Below, piece after piece: positions 14,606-21,653 of a stretch of DNA of 24,492 bases. The stretch is taken from positions 1 to 24,492 of the forward strand of contig JAUJNJ010000078.1 of assembly GCA_030448225.1 (NCBI GenBank). Reading direction: 5' to 3'. This DNA is from Phycisphaerae bacterium (GTDB lineage Bacteria; Planctomycetota; Phycisphaerae; Tepidisphaerales; Tepidisphaeraceae). Within the stretch, counting starts at the first letter, position 1. Every line of letters begins with the position of its first letter. Under the pieces are notes generated by a model. That model worked only from the letters and a program-made list of their open reading frames with translations. It did no database searches and was not told the DNA's origin. A program made the translations under genes and the position numbers.

Positions 14606-14931
14606 CCGTACCCGCGCAGACGTAAACGTCCTTTCTGATTCACGAACGGCTGCACCGCCCGCGGCGACGACGGACACGCCATCCCATCCCGGTGCCTCGA
14701 CTGCCGAACCCGCCCGCCGATCGGTAGACCGTGTGGTTTCTCAGGATACTGGTGCTCGGTCATCTGTTGGTCATTGCCGCGTCGTTACCGACCTCCGATC
14801 TCGTGGGGGTGACGCGGCCGCTGTCCTAACCCCCGTCGCAGCGCCGTCTCTGAGATCCTAAATCGGCTGGCTCCCTCCCTTCGCATCCGTGCGGGCTAGA
14901 ATGAGCGGTCTTGTTCAGGAGATCGTTCCCG
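14606..14931. other. Intergenic spacer with promoter of the AttE-like operon
   Basis: This 326-bp stretch has no convincing gene; frames through it are Arg/Ser-rich read-through. It ends with the promoter-like GGCTAGAAT (TAGAAT at 14897-14902) and an AGGAG site at 14917-14921 before the GTG at 14932. A short palindrome GACGTAAACGTC at 14619-14630 follows the upstream gene, but its loop is too small to call a terminator. Confidence 0.4.
14897..14902 (+). promoter_or_regulatory. -10 box TAGAAT of the AttE-like operon
   Basis: TAGAAT in the context GGCTAGAAT matches the copy before 13571. With transcription starting about 7 nt downstream, the leader to GTG 14932 is only about 23 nt. A TTG at 14911 would make the mRNA nearly leaderless. 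Confidence 0.45.
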
Positions 14932-15732
14932 GTGACGACGTCCGCAGCCGCACAACCGCTTCCCGACTCGGGCGCCGCCGCCGCCGCCGCCGCCGACAAC
15001 GGCGCGGACGTGGTCGCTCCCATCGTCGTCGCCGACGGCGTCAGCAAGACGTACGGCGAGGGGGAGGGGGCGGTGACGGCGTTGCACGCGCTGTCGCTGC
15101 GCGTGGCGCGCGGGCGGACGGTGGCGCTGGTGGGGCGGAGCGGGTCGGGCAAGAGCACGCTGCTCAACCTGCTCGGCGCGGTCGACCGGCCGACGACCGG
15201 CTCGATCCGCGTCGGCGGCACCGAACTCGCCCGGCTCGGCGACGAGGAACTGGCGCTGTTCCGCCGCCGGCGGCTCGGGTTCGTGTTCCAGTCGTTCCAC
15301 CTCGTGCCGAGCCTCACCGTCTTCGACAATGTGGCCGTCCCCTGGCTGCTCGACCGGCGGCTGACGGCCGACCGCCGGCGCGAGGTCGACGCGTTGCTCG
15401 CCCGCCTCGGCGTCGCCGAGAAGGCCCTCCGTTATCCGGATGAGCTCTCCGGCGGCCAGCAGCAGCGCGTCGCTCTGGCGCGGGCCGTGATCCACCGCCC
15501 CGACCTGCTGCTCGCCGACGAGCCCACCGGCAGCCTCGACGCGCAGAACGGCCGGGTGATCCTCGACCTGCTGATGGAACTTCAGCGCGAGTACGGCGTG
15601 ACCGTCGTGATGGCCACGCACTCCGAGGAAGCCGCCGAGCGCTGCGCCGACCGCGTCCTGCTCGAGGACGGCCGGATCGTCGAGACGCGCGGGGCGGTCG
15701 AGGTGGCGGACGGCGGGGGGCCGGCGGCGTGA
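14932..15732 (+). CDS. ABC transporter ATPase, LolD/MacB type (AttE-like)
   Basis: The product has 266 residues and drives the FtsX-type permease that follows. It shows Walker [10 protein letters not shown] (68-76), Q-loop [13 protein letters not shown], signature LSGGQQQR (172-179), Walker [13 protein letters not shown] (D196, with an intact D-loop) and H-loop [19 protein letters not shown] and [13 protein letters not shown] are typical of lipoprotein-release and mechanotransmission ATPases. The Ala-rich N-terminal 30 residues are an extension. GTG 14932 with AGGAG 10 nt upstream is chosen; TTG 14911 is an in-frame alternative that adds seven residues. Together with the FtsX permease and AttH-like protein this matches AttEFGH systems. 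Its last bases overlap a GTG in the permease frame. Confidence 0.88.
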   Translation: MTTSAAAQPLPDSGAAAAAAADNGADVVAPIVVADGVSKTYGEGEGAVTALHALSLRVARGRTVALVGRSGSGKSTLLNLLGAVDRPTTGSIRVGGTELARLGDEELALFRRRRLGFVFQSFHLVPSLTVFDNVAVPWLLDRRLTADRRREVDALLARLGVAEKALRYPDELSGGQQQRVALARAVIHRPDLLLADEPTGSLDAQNGRVILDLLMELQREYGVTVVMATHSEEAAERCADRVLLEDGRIVETRGAVEVADGGGPAA

Positions 15733-15794
15733 ACGAACTGCTGGACCCTCCGAGATACGCCCGCGGCAAACGCCGTCGAGTCGGAGGCCCGACG

Positions 15795-18332
15795 ATGATC
15801 AACTTCTTCCGCAAGCTGACGGCGGGCCACCTTCGCAAGCACCGGCTCGAGGCGCTGCTCTGCGTCCTCGGCGTGGCGCTCGGCGTCGCGGTCGTCGTCG
15901 GGATCGACTCGGCGGTGGCGGCGTGCGGGCGGAGCTGCAGCGGGGCGGTGCAGTCGCTCGCCGAGCGATCGACCCACGCCGTCTTCTCGACCAGCGGCTC
16001 GATCTCCGATGAAACGTACGTCGCGCTCGCGCAGAAGCGCCTGCCGTTCCCGCTCGCGCTGCTGCTCGACCGCGGCGTGCTCGTCGACCGCGGCAATGAG
16101 GAACCCGTCGTCGCCCGCCTCATCGGGGTCGACGTCTTCTCCGAGCGTTCGCTCCGCTCGTTCACGCGGATGCAGTCGACGCTCGACGAGGCGGCCCTGC
16201 ACCGCTACATGACCGAGCCGGGCGCCGTCGTGCTCGTCGACGCGCTCGCCACCCGCCTCGGCGTAAGCGAGGGGGACGCGATGCGGCTTACGATCGGCTC
16301 GCGCCGGGTCGACGCGCGGGTGACGGGGATCGTCAAGCCCGAGGGCGTCGCGCGGTCGCAACTGCCGGACCTGATCATCGCCGACCTCGCGACCGCGCAG
16401 GAGCTGACCGACGCCCTCGGCACGATCGACCGCATCGACACGCGGCTGGAGTCGGACGCGGACGCGCAGGCGCTGGCCGCGACGCTGCCGGCGGGGCTGA
16501 GCCTCCGGTCGACGAACCAGCAGTCACTGTCGCTGGCGGACCTCATCGCGGCGTACCGGATGAACCTCAACGCGCTGTCGCTCATGGCGAGCTTCGTCGC
16601 GGTCTTCATCGTCTACAACAGCATGCTCGTCTCGGTGCAGCAGCGGGTGACGAGCCTCGGCATCCTGCGCTGCCTCGGCGCATCCCGCGTGCAACTCGGC
16701 GGCCTTTATCTCGCGGAGGCCGTCGTCGTCGCGATCGTGGGCGGCGTGCTGGGCGTGGTGCTGGGGTGGGCGCTGGCCCGCGGCCTCGTCGGCCTCGTCG
16801 CCACGACGATCAACGACCTCTACGCCGCCGTGCGCCCCGGGCCGGTCGAGCTGAACGCGGCGGCGTTCGCGAAGGGGCTGGGGCTGTCGATCGTCAGTTG
16901 CCTCGTCGGCGCGATCATCCCGCTTTACAAGGCGTCGCGCACGGCGCCGGTGAACGCGTTCCGCGGCACCGAGCGCGCCCGCGCGTCGTCGGCCGCGTCC
17001 GTGTGGCTGCTGGCGGCGGGGCTGTTGATGCTCGCGGCGGCGTACGGGGCGTACCGCCTGCCGGGCGAGTCGCCGGTGGCGGGGTTCGCCGTGGCGCTGC
17101 TCGTGGCGCTGGGGGCGGCGCTCTGCTGCCCGTGGGCGACGAGCGTGGCGGCGCGACTGCTCGGGCGCGTCGCGCGGCTCACGCAGATGCTGCCGCTGCA
17201 GATGGCGGCGAGCGGCGTGCGGCGGTCGCTCGGCATCACCGGCGTGGCCGTCGCGGCGACGATGCTGGCGATGGCGATGAACGTCGGCGTGCGGACGATG
17301 GTCGGCTCGTTCCGCGGCGCCCTGGGCAATTGGCTCGACCGACGCTTCGCCGCCGACGTCTTCGTCGGCCCGGAGTTGCTCGTGAACCACCGGATCGACG
17401 CAGCGCTCGACCCCGGCGTCGCGCCGTGGGTCCGGCGGCAGCCGGGCGTGCGGCGCGTGACCGAACTCCGCACCGCCGACGTCGACCACGCTGGCAAGCC
17501 GATCACGCTCGTCGCCACGAACGTGCGCGACGTGCTGCCGACGCTGCCGATGAAGAGCGGCGACGTCGACCCCGCCACGTTCGACCCGGCCGGCGACGTG
17601 CTGATCAGTGAGCCGCTGGCGGGGCGGACGGACCTCGGCCCCGGCGACACGATCGAGCTCGCTTCGCCGTCGGGCCCGCGGCGCCTCCGCGTGCGCGGCG
17701 TCTACTTCGACTTCGGCTCCGAGCGCGGGCAGGTGATGCTCGAGCGCTCGACCTACGCCGCCGCCTGGCGTGACGACCGCGTCACGTCGCTGCACGTGCG
17801 GATCGACCCCGGCCTCGACCCCGACGAGACGGCCGCGAAGTGGTCGGCGGGGCTGCGCGGCGACTTCCCGGTCGTCGTCAACAGCTTCCGCCACGTGCGG
17901 GCCGAGGTGCTGCGGATCTTCGACCGCACGTTCAAGATCACCGAGGTGCTGACGTGGCTCGCCGGCGGCGTCGCGTTCTGCGGGCTGGCCGGCTCGTTGC
18001 TGGCGCTGTCGCTCGCGCGGCAGCGCGACTACAGCCTGCTGGCCGCCGTCGGCATGAGCGGCCGGCAGACGGCGGCGTGGGTGGTGGGGCAGGGCGTGGT
18101 GATCGCCGTCGTGTCGGCGGTCGTCGCGTCGGCGGCGGGGACGCTGCTGGCGTACGTGCTGGCGTACGTGATCCAGTACCGCTCGTTCGGCTGGAGCATC
18201 CCCGCGTCCGCCCAGCCACGGTTCTGGGCGGAGAACGTGGCCCTCGGCGTCGCCGCCGCCCTCGTGGCCGCGGCGTATCCGATCCTCCGCCTGCGACGGA
18301 CGCCGCCGGCGGCGAACCTGCGGCAGGAGTAG
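15795..18332 (+). CDS. ABC transporter permease with two FtsX domains (AttF/AttG-like)
   Basis: The product has 845 residues. Architecture is an N-terminal transmembrane helix (LCVLGVALGVAVVVGIDSAV, about 18-40), a large extracytoplasmic MacB-PCD-like domain, and a first FtsX unit of three helices (about 256-385; ASFVAVFIVYNSMLV, YLAEAVVVAIVGGVLGVV). A central pair of helices (about 400-460) is followed by a second extracytoplasmic domain and a second FtsX unit at the C-terminus (about 715-845). This ten-helix layout with both half-permeases in one chain is typical of exporters or lipoprotein-releasing machines rather than importers. GGAGG 7 nt before ATG 15795 fixes the start. A GTG at 15729 overlapping the ATPase stop is an alternative that adds 22 residues. 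In AttEFGH systems AttF and AttG do this job; here one protein appears to combine them. Confidence 0.86.
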   Translation: MINFFRKLTAGHLRKHRLEALLCVLGVALGVAVVVGIDSAVAACGRSCSGAVQSLAERSTHAVFSTSGSISDETYVALAQKRLPFPLALLLDRGVLVDRGNEEPVVARLIGVDVFSERSLRSFTRMQSTLDEAALHRYMTEPGAVVLVDALATRLGVSEGDAMRLTIGSRRVDARVTGIVKPEGVARSQLPDLIIADLATAQELTDALGTIDRIDTRLESDADAQALAATLPAGLSLRSTNQQSLSLADLIAAYRMNLNALSLMASFVAVFIVYNSMLVSVQQRVTSLGILRCLGASRVQLGGLYLAEAVVVAIVGGVLGVVLGWALARGLVGLVATTINDLYAAVRPGPVELNAAAFAKGLGLSIVSCLVGAIIPLYKASRTAPVNAFRGTERARASSAASVWLLAAGLLMLAAAYGAYRLPGESPVAGFAVALLVALGAALCCPWATSVAARLLGRVARLTQMLPLQMAASGVRRSLGITGVAVAATMLAMAMNVGVRTMVGSFRGALGNWLDRRFAADVFVGPELLVNHRIDAALDPGVAPWVRRQPGVRRVTELRTADVDHAGKPITLVATNVRDVLPTLPMKSGDVDPATFDPAGDVLISEPLAGRTDLGPGDTIELASPSGPRRLRVRGVYFDFGSERGQVMLERSTYAAAWRDDRVTSLHVRIDPGLDPDETAAKWSAGLRGDFPVVVNSFRHVRAEVLRIFDRTFKITEVLTWLAGGVAFCGLAGSLLALSLARQRDYSLLAAVGMSGRQTAAWVVGQGVVIAVVSAVVASAAGTLLAYVLAYVIQYRSFGWSIPASAQPRFWAENVALGVAAALVAAAYPILRLRRTPPAANLRQE

Positions 18333-18350
18333 GGGGATTGTTGGCCGGAG

Positions 18351-18546
18351 AATTGGACCGCGGAGACACGGAGACACGGAGGTAGGACAGAGAAAACGAA
18401 GATCGAGGATGGACGATAGAGGATGGAGGACGTGGGATGCGCCCCGACAGCGGTTCGCCTTCCGCCATGTTCCATCGTCAATGTTCCAACCTCGTCTTCC
18501 TTCTTATCTCCGTGTCTCCGTGTCTCCGTGTCTCCGTGGTTCAATT
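18351..18546. repeat. Nested mirrored intergenic repeat (ACACGGAG family)
   Basis: The outer left arm (18351-18381) carries CGGAGACACGGAGACACGGA, and the outer right arm (18508-18546) is its reverse complement with one extra 9-bp unit, ending in TGGTTCAATT, which mirrors AATTGGACC at the left. A second, inner pair is present: purine-rich CGAGGATGGACGATAG from about 18404, and its approximate reverse complement TTCCATCGTCAATGTTCC around 18470-18487, closing with CCTCG near 18490. The whole lies between the permease stop (18332) and the AttH-like start (18576). No gene is seen within. Confidence 0.9.
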
Positions 18547-18575
18547 CCGCCGCCGAAGGATAGGAGATCCTGCGA

Positions 18576-19679
18576 ATGCAAACGGCACCCGCGATGTTGC
18601 TGATGATCTGCGGCCTGCTCGCCGTCGCTTCGCCTGCGGTTGCCGCGGACGAGAAGGGCGGCGGCTACGCGCCGGTCATCGGGCCGCGCCAGTGGTCGTT
18701 CCCGCGCGACCACGGGCGGCACGAGGGGTTCAAGACCGAGTGGTGGTACTTCACGGGCAACCTGCGCGACGCGGGCGGCCGGCGGTTCGGGTATCAACTC
18801 ACGTTCTTCCGCACCGCCTTCGCGCCGGCCGAGAAGCCGCGGCCGAGCGCGTGGGGCACCTCCGGCCTGTACATCCTGCACGTCGCGGTGACCGACGTGG
18901 CGGCGAAGCAGTTCCGCTACGCCGACCGCCTCCAGCGAGGCCGGCCGGGGCTCGCGGGCGCGGCGACCGACACGCTCGACGTCTTCCTGCTCGACGCGAT
19001 CGCGAAGCGCGGCGCCGACGGCAAGATCCGCCTTCGCGCAAAGGAGAAGGACTTCGCGCTCGACCTCGTCGTCGCACCGGATCGGGATCCGGTCTTGCAA
19101 GGTCCCGGCGGCGTCAACGCGAAGGGGCCGGCGAAGGGGCAGGCGTCGTACTACTACTCGATGGTCCGCATGCCGACCACGGGCACGATCACGGTGGCGG
19201 GCACGCCGTTCACCGTCGAGGGGTTGAGCTGGATGGACCACGAGTTCTCCAGCAGTCCGCTGTCGGAGAACCAGAGCGGCTGGGACTGGATCAGCCTCCA
19301 CCTCGCCGACGGCTCGGCCCTCATGGTCTACCGTCTGCGGAACCTTCAAGGCGCCACCGACTACCTCTCCGGCACCCACGTCGCCCCGGACGGCCGCGTG
19401 CGTTACCTCCCGCCCGGTGCGGTGACCGCCGAGCCGTCGAACCCGTGGAAGAGCCCCACAACCGGCATCGCCTACCCGCAGGAATGGCTGGTGCAGGGAA
19501 ATGGCATCCCCACGCTCCGCGTGAAGACCGTCATGCCGGGCCAGGAGTTGACGACGCCGGAGACGACCGGCGTCGACTACTTCGAGGGGGCCGTCGACGC
19601 ATTCGATGAAGCGGGAAAGATCGTCGGCGAGGGGTACGTGGAAATGACCGGCTCGGTGAAGACAATGGCCCGCGAGTGA
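18576..19679 (+). CDS. Secreted AttH/CrtC-family lipocalin-like protein
   Basis: The product has 367 residues with a Sec signal at 1-24 (AMLLMICGLLAVASPAVAA), so it is exported. It carries the family hallmark EWWYFTGNLRD near residue 50 and LSWMDHEFSSSPLSENQSGW in the second half, both typical of AttH / hydroxyneurosporene synthase (CrtC) lipocalin-like folds, with two beta-barrel-like halves. In AttEFGH systems AttH is the exported partner of the ABC transporter, probably handling a lipid-like or hydrophobic ligand. It is not a carotenoid hydratase by context, as no carotenoid genes are nearby. AGGAG 9 nt before ATG 18576 supports the start. It is separated from the permease by 243 bp holding the nested mirrored repeat, but is probably still part of the same functional unit. 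Confidence 0.88.
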   Translation: MQTAPAMLLMICGLLAVASPAVAADEKGGGYAPVIGPRQWSFPRDHGRHEGFKTEWWYFTGNLRDAGGRRFGYQLTFFRTAFAPAEKPRPSAWGTSGLYILHVAVTDVAAKQFRYADRLQRGRPGLAGAATDTLDVFLLDAIAKRGADGKIRLRAKEKDFALDLVVAPDRDPVLQGPGGVNAKGPAKGQASYYYSMVRMPTTGTITVAGTPFTVEGLSWMDHEFSSSPLSENQSGWDWISLHLADGSALMVYRLRNLQGATDYLSGTHVAPDGRVRYLPPGAVTAEPSNPWKSPTTGIAYPQEWLVQGNGIPTLRVKTVMPGQELTTPETTGVDYFEGAVDAFDEAGKIVGEGYVEMTGSVKTMARE

Positions 19680-19939
19680 GGCGCGCCAGCGTCGCGTGCC
19701 TGTCCGGTCCCTCCGCCCAGGGGTCATTGGGGGGAGCGCCCAAGCGGAGCAAGCCGTGCGATTGTCGATCGCGTCGAGGAAGGGCGGCCGGCGGTTGTGA
19801 CGTCGCCTCTCCACTCTCTGCCGACGTCGGTCGGCGACGGGTCAGGCGCACCAGGTTCGGAGGGCGTGACGGTAGGCTGGGACGTCTCCACCGCGCGGCC
19901 ACCGAGGGTCGCGCGCGCTCGAAAACGAAGGGCACGCGC

Positions 19940-21255
19940 ATGGACGACATCGACCCCGAGCGAGAGTGGCGCGACGAGCTGCGGGTGGTCGTCGACCTGA
20001 TGCGCAACGTCAGCCGGCAGACCGACCCGCAGGTCGCGGCGAAGATGTACGCCGACGGCGTGCGGACGAAGCTCGTGCCGTCCGACGAGTGGATGGCGAT
20101 CAGCCGCCGCGGGCTCGAGCCGCCGCGCTACCGCATCACGCGGAACACCCTGTGGAAGGAGGAGATCAACCCCTGGCTCCAACCCCACCGCCTGCCGGTC
20201 TTCGACGACGGCTTGCTCGGCCAGTTGATCTACTCCGGCGAGCCGGCCGTGATCGACGACCTGCCCGCCCGCGTCCGCCCGGACGACCCCGCCGCCGAGT
20301 ACTTCCGCGGCATGCAAATGATGGTGACGATGCCGCAGTACGACGACGGCGTCGCGCTGAACATGGGCGTGCTGCTGATCCGCGACCCTTCGACGTTCCC
20401 GCGCGGCCGCATCCCGATGATGGTCTGGCAGGCGAACCTGTACGGGCGGATGACCCACGCGCTCGTGCTGCGCAACGAGTTGAAGCGCGCGTACGACGCG
20501 CTGGACGAGGAGCTGCGCAGCGTCGGCGACATGCAGCGCACGCTGCTCCCGGCCCAACTGCCGCGGGTGCCGACGCTCGACCTCGCCGCCCACTACGAGA
20601 CGAGCCGCCGCGCCGGGGGCGACTACTACGACCTGTTCGACCTCGGCGGCGGGCGGTGGGGGATCCTCATCGCCGACGTGTCCGGCCACAGCACGCCGGC
20701 GGCGGTGATCATGGCCGTCACGCACGCCGACGCGCACCTCCACCCGGGCTCGGGCATCCCGCCCGCGGCGCTGCTCAACTTCGTGAACCGCTGCACCTCG
20801 CCGCCCGCTACACGCTCGGCACCGGCGCGTTCGTCACCGCGTTCTACGGCGTCTACGACTGCGCGCCCGCACGCTGCGCTACGCTCGCCGGGCACAACCC
20901 GCCGCGCGTGATGCGCGGCGCGCGATCGAGGAACTCGCCGTCGCCGGCGGGCTGCCGCTGGGCATCGCCGACGACGAGGCCTACGACGAGGCCGAGGTCG
21001 CGGCTGCCGCCGGTGACGCGATCCTGCTCTACACCGACGGCATCACCGAGGCCCGCGCCGCCGACTCGCCCGGCGCGATGGCCGGCGGCGGCGACCTGGA
21101 GATGTTCGGCACCGACCCGATCGACCGCTTGGCTCGCCGCCCGCCACCCCGCGGCCGCCGGCCTGCTCGGCGACGTGCTCACCCGCTGGCGAACGTTCAC
21201 CGGCGGCGGCGTCCCCCACGACGATTGCAGCCTCCTCGCCGCGATCGTGCGGTAG
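19940..21255 (+). pseudogene. GAF-like/SpoIIE-type PP2C phosphatase (RsbU-like), three frame breaks
   Basis: From ATG 19940 (GAAGG 8 nt upstream) the frame encodes a sensory N-terminal part with GAF-like sequence (about residues 15-150), a short coiled-coil (RNELKRAYDALDEELRSVGD), then the phosphatase start RTLLPAQLPRVP and GGDYYDLFDLGG, GILIADVSGHSTPA. Near 20802 the frame changes and the protein continues as HLAARYTLGTGAFVTAFYGV and ATLAGHNPPRVM. Near 20922 it changes again (IEELAVAGGLPLGIADDEAY, AILLYTDGITEA), and near 21132 once more (LAARHPAAAGLLGDVLTRWR, HDDCSLLAAIVR, stop 21253-21255). All metal-binding aspartates of the PP2C fold survive across the frames, so the break points look like small indels, not old decay. 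If intact it would be a protein of about 440 residues that dephosphorylates an anti-anti-sigma or similar partner. Confidence 0.75.
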
Positions 21256-21653
21256 GGAGCGATGACCTTCGTTGCCCGCCACCAACGCGCTGTCGCAGGG
21301 GATCCTCCCTCTCCCGTACTCGGGGGAGAGGGCAGGAAGTGAGGGGCCGAACGGGGGAAATGATGAGGTTGTAGCGTGGTGGCGTCGAGGAGATTTACTC
21401 CACCACCCGACCGCTCCACGACCTTCCCTGTTCGGCCCCCAGCCCCTAACCTCTCCCCGAGTACGAGGGAGAGGGAACCAATTCGCGCAGCGCACTTCGT
21501 CTGAGCGGTCAGTTTTCCACGGCAGCGCGGCGGCGACAACGCGTCAACATCGCTCGCGGCGGCTGCTGCCGGCCGGTAACGGGGCGGGGTACGTAGGAGT
21601 GAACATTGGTTGATCTGTTGTTCTCAATTAGCGCACGCCGTCCGCGCACACGG
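21256..21653. other. Intergenic region, 398 bp, mostly mirrored repeat
   Basis: No gene is seen. Positions 21307-21475 are the mirrored hairpin repeat listed separately. The rest (21476-21653) is anonymous sequence before the glycoside-hydrolase-like gene. Short frames here are read-through and have no protein-like features. Confidence 0.5.
21307..21475. repeat. Mirrored double-hairpin repeat (CCCTCTCCC...GGGAGAGGG)
   Basis: Two hairpins face each other. The left has stem CCCTCTCCC at 21307-21315 and GGGAGAGGG at 21324-21332. The right has stem CCTCTCCC at 21450-21457 and GGGAGAGG at 21467-21474. In addition the entire left block (about 21307-21356, continuing into GGGGCCGAAC) is an imperfect reverse complement of the right block (21426-21475, beginning CCCTGTTCGGCCCCC). 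The 69 bp between them contain no gene. It could act as a bidirectional terminator or be a repeat of MITE/REP character. Confidence 0.85.

Noticed and set aside
16524..18377. 617-codon - strand frame opposite the FtsX permease
   Set aside because: Composition is an Arg/His/Asp/Val-rich shadow typical of antisense high-GC frames; the permease on the + strand has clear helices.
18361..18546. Tandem ACACGGAG units considered as a CRISPR array
   Set aside because: Units are 9 bp, contiguous, without spacers, and mirrored at the other end of the gap; no cas genes are present.
18576..19679. Annotation of the AttH-like gene as carotenoid 1,2-hydratase (CrtC)
   Set aside because: No carotenoid genes are nearby; the linked ATPase and FtsX permease fit an AttEFGH-type system better.
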